Below, one piece after another: positions 1-10,455 of a stretch of DNA of 64,000 bases (the first letter of the stretch is position 1; the number at the start of each line of letters is the position of its first letter). The notes beneath the pieces are model-generated. The model ran no database searches. It was not told where the DNA came from and saw only the letters and a program-made list of their open reading frames with translations. Source of the stretch: Nemertoderma westbladi (lineage: Eukaryota > Xenacoelomorpha > Nemertodermatida > Nemertodermatidae); NCBI GenBank assembly GCA_032718475.1, contig JAUCBJ010007518.1, positions 23,369-87,368 on the forward strand, read 5' to 3'. Position numbers and translations under genes: made by a program.

Positions 1-1600
1 GATCGAAGGTGCTGTATTTAGTTTCAGCCAACTTCATTTTCGCTGAAAAGAAGGAGAGAGGAACCCACCTTCCGTCCTGGAATTGTTCAAGGACAGCGCC
101 GACTGCACGGTCAGATGCGTCTGTGGTGATAGCAGTAAGGGCTCCCTCTCGGGGAAAAGCAAGAGTCGCGGCATTGAGCAGCAGCATCTTGACCTCCTGA
201 AATGCATGAAACTGGGGCCAATTCCACTCCAGTCGAGTTGGTTTACCTGCCAGAACCTTGTGGAGAGATTGGAGGACGTGGGCGGCATGGGAGAGGAAGC
301 GTCTATAGAAGTTTATGACACCCAAGAACTCCTGAAGGTCTCTGACTGTTGCCGGTTCTGGGTACTGCTGGATTGCATCGATTCTGTCAGATGGTGGGCG
401 GATGCCATCAGCAGAGATGGAGTGTCCCAGGATTGTGAGACTAGGAACACCGAAGACACACTTTTCAAGGTTGATCACCAGCCCATTTGCTGCGAGATGC
501 CCACATAGCATCCTGACATCCTTCTCATGGTCAACCATCCCACAACTACCGATGAGAATGTCGTCCTGGTAGGGCTTGGAGGCTAGAACTGGTTCGCATA
601 CCTCATCCATCAGTCTCTGCTGTGCCTGAGATGCATTGGACAGTCCAAACCCGACTCTGGTAGACTCGAACAGGCCGAACGGAGTCGTTATTGCTGTCTT
701 TGCTATGTCGTCTTCATGGACAGGGATCTGATTGTAGGCGCGTTTGAGGTCAATCTTAGTAAAGAGATTGCAACCTGCGAATGTGTGTGCAAAGTCCTGG
801 ATGTTGGGCAGTGGGTATGAGTCATCCTCTGTGATTGAGTTCAATTTGCGGTAATCACCGCATGGGCGCCAAGAACCATCTGGCTTTGGCACCATGTGGA
901 GTGGGCTGCTCCAGGCGCTCTTGGACCGCCGCATGCTGCCATCGGCAACTTGCCCAAGAATGACTCTCTTGGCAATTGCCAACTTTTCAGGAGAGAGTCT
1001 GCGTGGTTTCGACTGGACAGGCGGCCCATGGGTAGGTATATGGTGGGTTACACCATGGGCGACTGTCTTCGAAGAGAAATCTGGCTGAGTAATCGACGGA
1101 AACTCGGCCAGGATGTCATTCCAGCGACTGCTGGAAGATGGCAGGAGGGAGGAGATGCTTGGGCAGTGCCCATATGCCAGGATCTGGAGGGAGGCAAAGT
1201 CGATGCAAACACCCAAAAAGCGGAGGATGTCTAGGCCAATGATAGGGCAGATGACATCGGCGACAGTGAACAACCAAGAAGTCGGTTCATGGTGTGGCAG
1301 TGCCACAATCTGTCGCCTGAATCCATAAGTTTTGATGTTGACACCATCTGCTGCATGGAGCGACCCGGTAGGGTCGCCATAGCGGTCCCCCGCAACAGCG
1401 GGAAGGATGGAAACAGTTGCACCCGAGTCGACCAGGAAATTAACACCAGACTCCTGGTCCCGGACATACATGAGAGAGGCCCCAGCACTATAGGCGGACC
1501 CACCTACAGCATAGATCGACCCATGGAGGAAAAGCAACGGTTCGACGGTGCCGTTGTCTCGCACATGAGAGATCAGGCCATTGTAGTTGACGCCGGTCGC
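1..1600 (-). CDS. Ty3/gypsy Pol (protease, reverse transcriptase, start of RNase H), cut by the window edge
   Basis: Minus-strand Pol in a different frame from gag. The aspartic protease signature NFLVDSGATVS lies near 1420-1444. Reverse transcriptase follows at about 250-1000: a KRAYNQIPVHEDDI stretch near 740, then the catalytic YQDDILIG near 550-575, a YxDD motif with Q at the variable site. The connection domain (EFLGVINFYRRFLPHAA) is near 260-330. RNase H starts near 130 and runs off the left edge, so integrase is not visible. Gag and pol are out of frame near 1600; whether that is programmed frameshifting or decay cannot be told here. I did not verify every codon. Confidence 0.85.
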
Positions 1601-1605
1601 CTTGC

Positions 1606-2700
1606 CTATTGGCGACCGGCACGTGCGTTTCCCGCCGATAACGACTTGGGTGTCGAGGAAGCGGATGGATGGGAACATGGATCGTGGCATGTGCGGGCAG
1701 CATTGCCGAAACGGGTGTGGTAAAAGCACATTCCTTTGCTCGCCAAGACTGTGTTCCAGTCTTTGTGTAAGCGGAAGCTGCCGGCTGGGGTTTTCTGCGA
1801 CTTGGCAATCATATAGGTAGTAGCAGCCATCGGAGACTCCCGGACGATGATGTCGGCCTTCTCCGCATAAATCTCGAGTGGAATAGTATCATCCGCCATG
1901 ATCCGGCGGACTTCAACCGGCATGCAGGACATGAAGTGTATGCGGAAATCGGTTGACTGTGGGGCAACTGACAGCGCCTCCATGCGGGCGAGCAGATGCG
2001 ATGGCTTTTGGTCGCCGAGCGAGACGATCTTGGCCAGATCCTGTGCACGGTCGTAGCTCGATTTGGCAAAGAGGCGGATCAGTTTCAATTTCAGTTCGAG
2101 GTAGTTTGTGCCAGCATTGTTGGGATGAAGAACCTCGTTGTTTACCAGGTCGAGTGTGCTGTCATCGATATCAGCGATAAGTCGGACAAACTTATCCTGG
2201 TCTGCCACTATTCCCCTCTGCTCAAATGCACTCTCGACTCGGACGAAGTAACGGCGAATTTCGGTGGTCGAGAATGGCGGTAGTTTAAATGGGAGAGGGA
2301 CTTGGTGGGCGATCGCCGGTCTGGCGACTCCTGCCTGGAGGATAGGAGACTGTTGGATGATGGCGGTAGCAGCATCAGCGTGGGTTGGCGGAACCGTCGC
2401 ATCGGCTGGCTGACGATCTGTGTGAGCTGGGGTAGGCATTTCGAGGGCTTCCACAGCGGCGAGAGCATTGGCTGGGCCCACATGGAGAAGGGCCAAGTTG
2501 CCCGGGTCCTGTCTGATCAGCAGGATAGCAACTGGGTTTTGGGCGAGGGCTGCCGCTGCGACTTGGGCATTGTGGATGAGTTGTTCCGCCTCTTCCCTCA
2601 ACTCGTGGGGGGCATTGGCGATCGCCTGGATTTGGTCCGCCAGCAACTTCACCATTATGCTGCGAGTCCAGATCTCGTCTGGGTCACCAGTGTGGTGCAT
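1606..2700 (-). CDS. Ty3/gypsy Gag protein
   Basis: Gag of a Ty3/gypsy retrotransposon. It would form the cytoplasmic particle in which reverse transcription occurs. The open frame is 364 codons, but its first 15 codons cover the primer binding site, so the ATG at about 2655 (MVKLLADQIQ) is the likelier start. The central capsid-like part has the familiar signature KLPPFSTTEIRRYFVRVES, then YLELKLKLIRLF and LGDQKPSHLLARMEAL. The C-terminus has a C-x2-H...C pattern (CFYHTRFGNAARTC) known at the gag/protease border of this group. The frame ends at 1606, and pol continues in another frame. Confidence 0.88.
   Translation of the reverse strand: MHHTGDPDEIWTRSIMVKLLADQIQAIANAPHELREEAEQLIHNAQVAAAALAQNPVAILLIRQDPGNLALLHVGPANALAAVEALEMPTPAHTDRQPADATVPPTHADAATAIIQQSPILQAGVARPAIAHQVPLPFKLPPFSTTEIRRYFVRVESAFEQRGIVADQDKFVRLIADIDDSTLDLVNNEVLHPNNAGTNYLELKLKLIRLFAKSSYDRAQDLAKIVSLGDQKPSHLLARMEALSVAPQSTDFRIHFMSCMPVEVRRIMADDTIPLEIYAEKADIIVRESPMAATTYMIAKSQKTPAGSFRLHKDWNTVLASKGMCFYHTRFGNAARTCHDPCSHPSASSTPKSLSAGNARAGRQ
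2681..2689 (-). promoter_or_regulatory. Probable primer binding site of the Ty3/gypsy element
   Basis: The minus strand reads TGGTGACCC one base after the proposed LTR end. A site starting TGG pairs with the CCA end of a tRNA and primes minus-strand DNA synthesis. Its position between LTR and gag is right. I did not assign the tRNA. Confidence 0.4.
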
Positions 2701-2890
2701 GGGCCGAAATGAGTTCTAGTCGAGTGAGGCCCCCATGCAACCAAGAAGAAAAGAAGATAGACAGATTGACAGATAAGGTATATCAGTATTGCAGTATGAT
2801 ATTCAAACAGGTTACAGCATTAGGTAGAACAGCAGTTATCATATACCGGTAGGTAGGACTGTACTGCAGTTAGTTTAGGACCACACGACA
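2691..2890 (-). repeat. Probable 5' LTR of the Ty3/gypsy element
   Basis: Read on the minus strand, this roughly 200-bp stretch begins TGTCGTGTGG and ends ACCACA, so it has the TG...CA ends of an LTR. One base separates it from a primer-binding-site-like TGGTGACCC, and gag follows. The partner LTR lies outside the window, so the boundaries rest on these end motifs only. Integrase sequence of BEL-3 begins directly to its right, which suggests the gypsy element inserted there. Confidence 0.45.
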
Positions 2891-3550
2891 TATCATATAT
2901 ATCTCAAATGTGAGTTCCCCACACTTAGCATCCCATACGAGCGGGGTATGGGAGAAACTCATTGATTTAGTTAAACAATCCATGCAGATCGCGTTAGGGG
3001 ATACCCGGGTTACTCACGATACATTATGCACCACATTCTGTGAGATCACGGCTACCTTAAACAACCGGCCAATAGTTCCCATCCATGACGACCCAACCGA
3101 TCTGGAGCCCCTCACACCCAACCATCTCCTTGGTAGACCCAAGACCAGCATACTTCCAGAGGCCATGTTCCCGGATCCCAACGACATCGCGAAACACACA
3201 AGTTGGAAGAAAGCCCAAGCGCTGGCGGCGCATTGGTGGAGAATTTGGGCCCAGGAGTATCTTATAACACTTCGAACGAGGAGGAAATGGAATAACACAT
3301 ACCAGAATGTTGCAGTTGGCGACATGGTACTCGTCAAGGAAGACCTTAAAGACCGCGTTCACTGCCCTCTGGCGCGTGTCGTGGAAATATCCCCAAGCAA
3401 AGATGGACTTGCGAGAACGGTGACGATACGAATGGCAAAGGGCCACTACTAACGCCCTATCCAGAGGCTTTGCCTTCTCGAAGGGAATGACAGCGGTGAC
3501 TCCACGAGAGGTGATAAGTTCCCTACTCCGGATCCTGACATTGGTGACAA
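2891..3550 (+). pseudogene. BEL-3 integrase C-terminal fragment, 5' truncated and with a premature stop
   Basis: This matches the C-terminal integrase region of BEL-2 on the other strand (47650-48260). It includes HTSGVWEKLIDLVK, which carries the third catalytic residue (E), the TLNNRPI and LTPNHLLGRPKT stretches, and the C-terminal MVLVKEDLKDRVH domain. Alignable coding starts directly after the gypsy LTR at about 2897. A TAA at 3450-3452 stops the frame where BEL-2 continues for about 40 more codons; the sequence after the stop still matches that tail. The gypsy insertion on the left and the stop make it non-functional. Confidence 0.88.
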
Positions 3551-3585
3551 TAACAAACCCATTTAACCCTTCCCATTCTGATGAC

Positions 3586-5278
3586 TACTAGGATCGGCAT
3601 GCTGCATTGCAGCTGCATTTTTAAGAATGCTGTGCCGGCTTGTCAACAAAATTGCACCGCCACAACTCCCTATCACCCATGACATTTGCTAGATCATCCG
3701 CATCTTTAAGGCCAGTGTCCTTTAAGATGCGTCTCAAGAAAGTCATGGGCTGTCCACCATGCTTATTCACTCCATGAGGCTGCCAAAGTACAAGATTATG
3801 CACTGGCTGGTCCTCACGGCGAAAGCAATGTCCTGCAAAGCGGAGGCGATTTTGTTCTAGTGTCAAGCTTGGGGGAACCAATGAGACACCTCCAATGTTA
3901 TATAGTGTCTGGTTGGAGATGTGTGCATTGTACTTGACACAATGTACCCGGCGTAGCATTCTTGTGAATGTGCCATCCAGAGATTTGGTGTCCTCAGCAG
4001 TTAGAGCCCAGCATGGACTCCCGTAGAGGAGTACTGGAACTACTGCTGCTCTAAATAATCGGACCTTAAGTTTCCGATTAATTCTAGGTGACTTCCAAAT
4101 CCTGGAAAGCCTATTCAAGGCTGCCCATGCCTTTCCCTTACGTATTCGAAGGTCCTCACCTGACTTCCGGATCCATGATCCCAGGTAACAGAAGTCGTCC
4201 ACATGCTCAAGCATACCATCCTTTGAGCTTATGCTCATCCGATCAGAGACTTGCTGAGGACTTTCAAAGTTAACTGTCAGAATTTTGGTCTTTCTGGAGT
4301 TAATAAAAAGACCAACACTAGAAGCAGCATGTTCCAATGAGCTGAGGAGCCGCTGGGCTCCCTCTAATGATTCTGAGAGTACTCCTAAGTCATCAGCAAA
4401 GTCTAGATCAGTTAGGTACTTGGCAGGATTTCCTCGACTTCTGGAGCCAGTAGGTGGAGTTATCATCACCCCATCATCATTATGATGATCTAAGGACATG
4501 CGTAGAACATAGTCAACCACAATAATGAACAAGAATGGTGCAAGTGTGTCTCCTTGGAGGATGCCCCATAACACTTCAAATGGTTCTGTGTCACCGTCAA
4601 CAGTAGACACAAATGTTGTCGAACCATCGTATACTGATCTGATTGCTGCAATAATTTCATCAGGAATCCCATATAATGAAAGTATGCTGAACATACGTGA
4701 GCGAGAGACTGAATCAAAGGCCTTGAAGAAGTCAACAAAGATAACAGCCAGATGCCTGTCTTTCCTTTTTGATAACTCTTCAATTATCCTTCTAAGTGCC
4801 AAAATGGGCTCCATGGTCCCACGACCTTTACGGAACCCATTCTGATTTCCACGTAGCAGTCTCTCAATGGGATCCCTGATGCGATTTAATAGAATTCTAT
4901 TGTATAGTTTTGCAGCAATCGAGATCAATGAGATTCCCCGAAAAGAACCATAGAGTGTTAGGTTGCCCTTCTTGGGAACTGGCACCAACTTATTTGTTTT
5001 CATTTCTTGTGGGACTCTTGTTGTACGGTACATGTCTACTATGATGGGATAGATGAGCTTTAAACACTCAGGTATTTTAAAGACCTCAGGGGGAACACCA
5101 TCTACTCCACTGGCACGATTGGTCTTAATGCTCTTTGCAGCAGCCTTCACTTCTGCAATGGAGATATCGCCAATGGGAATATCTGGGAGTACAGACTCAG
5201 ACACTTTTACTTCTATAAAGTTATCAGGCAATACCCTGTCATTATTGAGGAGCTTTTCAAAGTGGGCTTTCCAACCAT
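3586..5278 (-). mobile_element. LINE-A copy A1, 5'-truncated non-LTR retrotransposon inserted in BEL-3
   Basis: A 1.7-kb LINE-A copy. Its 3' end (left, CCTAGTA read on the minus strand) and its 5' truncation point are flanked by a 7-bp direct repeat TGATGAC at 3579-3585 and 5279-5285, a target-site duplication. Outside the duplication, BEL-3 sequence resumes: removing the insert gives a run matching BEL-2 at 47560-47620. The 3' UTR is only about 35 nt and holds a small GCTGC/GCAGC hairpin. Confidence 0.92.
3621..5278 (-). CDS. LINE-A copy A1 reverse transcriptase (partial)
   Basis: About 550 codons of LINE reverse transcriptase, open to the stop, starting at the 5' truncation. In order: thumb/finger region TNRASGVDGVPPEVFK, GSFRGISLISIAAKLYNRI, the first catalytic Asp in VIFVDFFKAFDSVSRS, LQGDTLAPFLFI, and the second catalytic pair in LDFADDLGVLSES (FADD box). 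The C-terminal part has LYGSPCWALTAED and LRFAGHCFRREDQP. The endonuclease is absent through truncation. The protein would copy its RNA at a nicked target. The protein is nearly identical to A2 and A3. I did not assign a LINE clade. Confidence 0.93.
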
Positions 5279-5534
5279 TGATGACAAACTCTTTAAATGT
5301 GACTTACTGACAATGATTATGGACCCCCCTTAAACCAACTGTAACCACGCATGGTATTTGTGTTTCCTCGTATGTTATGTGGAGTCCAGCGTCCCCCTGC
5401 AGATGTTTCGACTGACGTAGGGTAGTTTATGTTTAGTTCACCCTGATTTTGGACATCAGGACCAACTACCTTGGATTATCATAAATGGGAAAGTTTATTA
5501 AGCCTTTATGTAACCTGGTTGCGGGGCGTGTTAG

Positions 5535-5790
5535 GGATCCATGGTGCATCCACACGACTTCATCAACCAGGAAAATGTTTGTCCTGTATTGTTCCCTCTA
5601 TCGTGTTATTCTGGTGGGTCCCTGGTGCATTCCACATGACTTCGTTGATAGAGACTTTATGTTCCTCAGCCACGTTATTCTGGTGGGTCCCTGGTGCATT
5701 CCACCTGACTTCGTCGGCTGAGCTTTATGTTTCTGGGAGTGTTATTCTGGTGGGTCCTTGGTGCATTCCACGTGACTTCACTTCCAGCGT
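5535..5790. repeat. Tandem repeat in the BEL-3 spacer, about 66-bp unit, four copies
   Basis: Four imperfect copies of a unit with core GGTGGGTCCCTGGTGCATTC followed by CACATGACTTC. The first copy is the most diverged. BEL-2 carries the same core in its spacer but has mainly amplified a neighbouring segment instead. Confidence 0.85.
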
Positions 5791-6055
5791 TTTATTCATC
5801 GTCCATTACGTGTGCAGTTTGGGGCATAGGAGGTGTAACGAGTCCAGATGTAGATCCCAGACTGCCGCATAACACCCCTTCCACAACGAAGATTTCCCAA
5901 GAAGATGGTCGAAAGTAGTACGAAATGATAAAAAGAAACAGATAACCATACTATAAACTGAATGATGACGCGTACTATTATGATGATGAAAATGATGTGC
6001 ATCCTTGGTGTCTTGCGCTTATAACCCAATTATGATAGCCGGGGGGCTATAAACC

Positions 6056-6300
6056 TGATGAAATGTGGAATAAATGATGAAATGGTGAAATAATTGATGA
6101 AATGTGAAATAAATGATGAAATATGAAATAAATGATGAAATGTGAAAGAAATAATTAAATGTGAAATGAATAAACTGTAGAAATGAAAAAGACAAAAAAG
6201 GTATAAAATGTAGAAGGGAAAAAGAAGAAAAAAAAGATGGGATAAAAAAGTTAAAAAAGAAACGGACATAAAAAGTCAAAAAACAAGAAAAAACTGGGTT
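6056..6300. repeat. Purine-rich low-complexity block (GATGAAAT-like)
   Basis: The plus strand is almost all A and G with scattered T, built from degenerate AAATGATGAAATGTGAAAT units. The matching block in BEL-2 (46555-46735) is pyrimidine-rich on the plus strand, as expected for the opposite orientation. It is therefore a kept part of this BEL family. Confidence 0.8.
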
Positions 6301-6533
6301 GGATAATAATGAATAGCTATAGTAACTGTAAATACTGAATTTAGTACCAAGAAGATGATAGATGCCTATACATCAATAATACTACCTATATTAACTACCT
6401 ATATTTAATAGCAAAAAAAAACTATTCTGCAGTCGCTATAGAATTCAGACTTTCTAGATTTATAATTAACGATTTATAACGATTTAATGATTTATAATTA
6501 TTTTACTAATTTGTAACGGACATAATTTACAAT

Positions 6534-9075
6534 ATGGACCCGAATCGCCAGATTCTTGGCGAATTACGTACAACAATTGATTTATTGGACTATCCACAGC
6601 CTGGATCTCCTAGTTTTGATGCGAAATGGAACGCCCTGTTGAACGAGAATGTGCGAGTCATTCGTTTCTCTGGGAGGGAGGCCCCGGATACCCGTAACCT
6701 GCTGGCGCTCCGGTTGAACGACGCTAGTACAAGCCTGAAAAGGACTCGGAACGCTGAGGCAACCGGAGGAGGAGAGTTGTCGTTCTGGGATACGTTCTGG
6801 CGAAGCATTTACAAATCCTGGTGCTTAATATACGACAATGAGGGCAACGCGACGCCAACTCCAAAGGCGGTTACAATGGTGCGATGTCAGAGTTTCATCG
6901 ACGATAAGAGTACATATCTCGCACACTGGGGAAACCTGGCGGAATGTACGGCGATACTGCGAGAGGACCGAATGACAGTCATCCAAAACCGAGACGACTA
7001 TAAATAAAAATACGGGATGAAAGAGTACGGTCGGTCGCTAATCGTCGTACTCAGAACCCTGGATGGGTTGGTACTAGTTTGTCGAATCTTTCCAACACCC
7101 CAACAGGAAATACGGACAGATGGAGTGATCTGGTTACTACCGTCGGCGATCCAGCAGATCCTGTTCAACTTTGATATAATCAAAATTGGGTCAGATATAA
7201 AAGCGGACCTCCAAAACGACTATATCAACACTCCATTCGGAAGGAACCATAGAGAGGACATCAGCGCGATCAGCCACTTAATCGACACCCAAACCCTGCT
7301 GGCCTGGTTATGGGTCACGGACTTTATGTGAGGGTTTAGAGAGGTGAGACGGACCAAATCCGGTATTGGCTACCTAGCGGTACTAAATGGCGGTTTAGAT
7401 TTTTAACCACAGAAGTTCCCGGACTACAATAAATCTACGGCGCGCATCTGGATTTAGCGATACATCATGAGCGGGAAAACCGTTGGAGGGATGTGTAACA
7501 ATGGAGTCGTACACGGTCGCTAAGTTTATCTGTAAAACCCTCGATAAGCTTATTAGCGCGGTCCCAACGCTTTCATAGATTACAAATGGAACGAGGTGAT
7601 CGACCACGCGTTCAAGGCGGTACAGAATATCCCACCGGGGGATACCAAGGTGCGTGAAATAATCGAGGCCTGGGATCTGAATGGAGGATTCGATATCCCA
7701 ACAATCAACGATCTCCTTGGCGCCGAGGAACCTATAGTATCGTCGGAAGGAGAGGAGCTATGGAAACACGAAGGTGTCCTGTTATCCACACCGAAACGTC
7801 AACACAAACCGGACGTTGCCTATGGATCAGCCGCTAAGCGGATTGCCATGACTGAGCCTGTGACGGACTCGGGCATAACTACTCCGCTTGGCTCCGGTAG
7901 TCCGGCGAGAGAATTAGTTACTACTCTCGCACTCAGTAACTTCGATCGTACATGCAGGGCGTTATGTCCTTACCCATTCCCTGGAGGAGAGAATTGGTCC
8001 ACGGAAACTCCAAGTACCAGTACCCAACGGACCCAATCGGCAATCCAAGTCACGAAGGGACCTAGTATAGCACCGACCCCTGGGAACCTCCTCGGGATTA
8101 CCTTGGCAAATGCTCCGGCACCCCTTCGCCGACCGGCTATTGCGACTGTTCCTACCGTCCACAAGACCTGATGAGGCTCACCCTATGGTACGCGGAACAG
8201 GCAGAGTGGATTCACCCTCAGAAACGGGCACCTGAGATGCGTCCAGCGGACCATAAGGAGGGATACCGAAGCGAGGCCCAACTCCGCGACAGCGTGGCAT
8301 ACCGCGGGCTTCCTATAATGACAATTATCCCCAAGAAGGATAGACGATTGGAATATTACGCCAGCGTCCAGATCCCGATCTTCTTCGGTCAGGAAATGCA
8401 ACTCGATGTTTGCAGTAGCTGCGGTTCGGAGCAGTGTCCTCGCGGTAAGAAACAACGAGTAACCGAACCGTGTTTCCAAATCCTCGGGATAATATATTGT
8501 CCGTATTGCGCCACCCTGGGCCACGACATAGCGGTTTGCCCGACACTTTATAACGTCTGTGCGACGTGTGGCTTCCGTGGGCATACAGCGAGCCCTCGGT
8601 GCAACATTAAATGTCCTACCAAGGACGTTACAGCTACCGGGAATGTGGTAATGTTCGAGGCGTACGCCAATGTCCACTTAAAGACGAGAGTGCGATTTAG
8701 TGCTCAAAACGTTGCACAGGAGATGGCGTGCGGGTATTTCTCATTCCCCGAATGTCTCCATACGGGAAAGGCCTTGCCTTTCCACTATGTGGATCTACTA
8801 CTTAGCGCCAATCTATTCGGTCCATTCGAAGTGATTAGGCGTCTATATTCGTATACGTATACTCGGAAGCGTTTGGAGATGGAGAATGGTTCCAGGTGGC
8901 TCGAGTCACCAAGCTAGAAAGGAGAACGGATCTCATCTCTCATCTCGATACCTCCCCGAGGAAGGGCTGTCAGGAGGCAGGCGGCGGCGCTTCTCATGTT
9001 GGCCAATGATGCCCCTCTACCCGCATTGGCGATAGACGAAAGTTGATGGGCGAAGAAAAGGAAAGACCAGGACAT
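6534..9075 (+). pseudogene. BEL-3 third ORF (exonuclease-like plus zinc knuckles), decayed
   Basis: Homologue of the third ORF of BEL-2 from MDPNRQI to about KRK at the end. The start ATG at 6534 is shared with BEL-2. The first catalytic motif reads LIYDNEGNA (D101-x-E103) and the second KIGSDIKADL. The cysteine cluster lies at about 8410-8620: CSSCGSEQC, CPYCATLGHDIAVC and CATCGFRGHTASPRC. Damage: TAA at 7005-7007, TGA at 7329-7331, another stop near 7405, disrupted frames at about 7430-7500, a frameshift near 8165, and loss of frame before the last 50 codons. It sits between the BEL-3 spacer and polypurine tract, on the same strand as pol. Confidence 0.85.
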
Positions 9076-9180
9076 TTATAGACATTTAATCGAACATTTA
9101 ATTTTATATGTACGTCAACTGACTCTAGGACAAATTAATCATAGACTATGCAATAATAAAAATTGGTTTTTATAAGGGGA

Positions 9181-9238
9181 AATGACCTTACGCAAACTCG
9201 ATCTACCGATAGACCTCACGAAGGTCATTTGGGGGGAC
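9181..9238 (+). promoter_or_regulatory. BEL-3 stem-loop and polypurine tract
   Basis: AATGACCTT at 9181-9189 can pair with AAGGTCATT at 9221-9229. The tract TGGGGGGAC (9230-9238) follows at once and abuts the LTR. A polypurine tract primes plus-strand DNA in LTR elements. The same stem and tract are in BEL-2. Confidence 0.75.
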
Positions 9239-10331
9239 TGTTCGCAGTATTTTAAGTTAGCATAACGTGAGTTACATATTTTTTGGATTTATATTTTATG
9301 AATGTGCCAATATCAGTGGTGGGTGCGGGAACACAACATTTAGGCACATTTAATAAACTGGGGGCGATTTACGGGCGAAACTTGGGGGGACTTGCGGGGT
9401 GCGGGAACCATCTCAGATATTTAAGGGCTATGGGTGGGGGGTAAAATCAAGCAATACTCTCGGCTGTCAGGGTTGCCTGATAGTTACTAGAGGCCTAGAC
9501 AACCTCCTTCTACTTCGGTAGTTGGTAACCCGCTAGGTCTGGGGACAAGGACTGCCCTTAGCGGTCCCTGGCCATCAGTGGCGACTGAGCCTGAAAAGGA
9601 CTCGGGTGTTGCTTGATGTGCTAGGGATTTGCGATGGGACCGACAGATCCTAAGCAGTTCCCGGTGCGTTGGCTGCGACTGAGCCTGAAAAGGACTCGGG
9701 CGGAGTTTTCGCATCAGGGACTTGCGAAGGATCGACTGACCGGATGGAAAGGAAGGGTTCGACGAGGACTGACTTCCTGGCGTGGGTTCCACGACTGGCA
9801 TTAGTATGAGCCTGAAAAGGACTCAGAAAGCTCCGACAGTTGGGGCTCACAACGGGCCGACAGACCCCTAGCTAAGCCGTACCGCTTTCCTGATGACCGA
9901 TCCCGTCAGGGTTCGGGAAGGGTGGGACGGACAAGCGAAGGATTGACCGACGCTGACACTACTGTACCGGGACTAGGACCGAGGGAAAATGGGGAACATT
10001 AGTTAGGTCAAAATCTGAAAGTCAAGCGAACAGTGGGGTAAATAAATAATTTACTGTAGGAATTTCATAATGTGTATTATTGTGAATATTTGGTATATTG
10101 GTGTGGGGAAGCCCAAATTATTCTCAATCAGAGTTCAATCAGAGTTCAAGTTACATTAAAGATTAATATCCAACCAATGAAACTTTTCTCTACCCGCAAT
10201 TCTGCTTTTAAGATAACGTCCTTCTCCACTCCCAATGACCAGTGACTGGTCGGAATATAGGGGTCTGAAAGTTCCGCCTCCAGCATCGGAGTTTCCCCCC
10301 CCCCCCCCTGGTGTAGGGAATAACGGCAACA
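9239..10331 (+). repeat. BEL-3 3' LTR
   Basis: The LTR begins TGTTCGCAGT directly after the polypurine tract and ends GGCAACA. Both ends match the LTRs of BEL-2. The first 250 bp and last 320 bp align with BEL-2. The middle (about 9480-10010) is a GC-rich repeat block with three copies of GAGCCTGAAAAGGACTC (9587, 9681, 9808), a motif also present in the third ORF of the element. A poly-C run lies near 10300. The 5' LTR is outside the window. Confidence 0.85.
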
Positions 10332-10332
10332 C

Positions 10333-10359
10333 CCCGGGTGATAAGTAATATCACCCGGG
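10333..10359. repeat. Perfect inverted repeat just outside the BEL-3 LTR
   Basis: CCCGGGTGATA (10333-10343) and TATCACCCGGG (10349-10359) are separated by 5 bp. A further direct CCCGGGTGATA copy overlaps the right arm. No function is evident. Confidence 0.8.
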
Positions 10360-10394
10360 TGATAATTAAGATAAACCGGGATAAATTTATTGTT

Positions 10395-10455
10395 TGGTTA
10401 GAAAAGCATGCCTCTGTAACCTGTTCCCTTCCCTCAATTGGTAACAATATACACA
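10395..10455 (-). repeat. Dispersed repeat, copy 1 (inverted relative to 16926-16990)
   Basis: About 60 bp match the reverse complement of 16926-16990, including TTACCAATTGAGGGAA and AACAGGTTACAGAG. I do not recognise the family. It may be the edge of an unknown transposable element. Confidence 0.7.

Larger units (their letters stand above)
5286..6533 (+). other. BEL-3 spacer between pol and the third ORF
   Basis: Non-coding stretch homologous to 46359-47605 of BEL-2, in the same order relative to pol and the third ORF. It holds a tandem repeat (5535-5790) and a purine-rich block (6056-6300). The roughly 230 bases before the third ORF are AT-rich. No conserved reading frame was seen. Confidence 0.75.
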
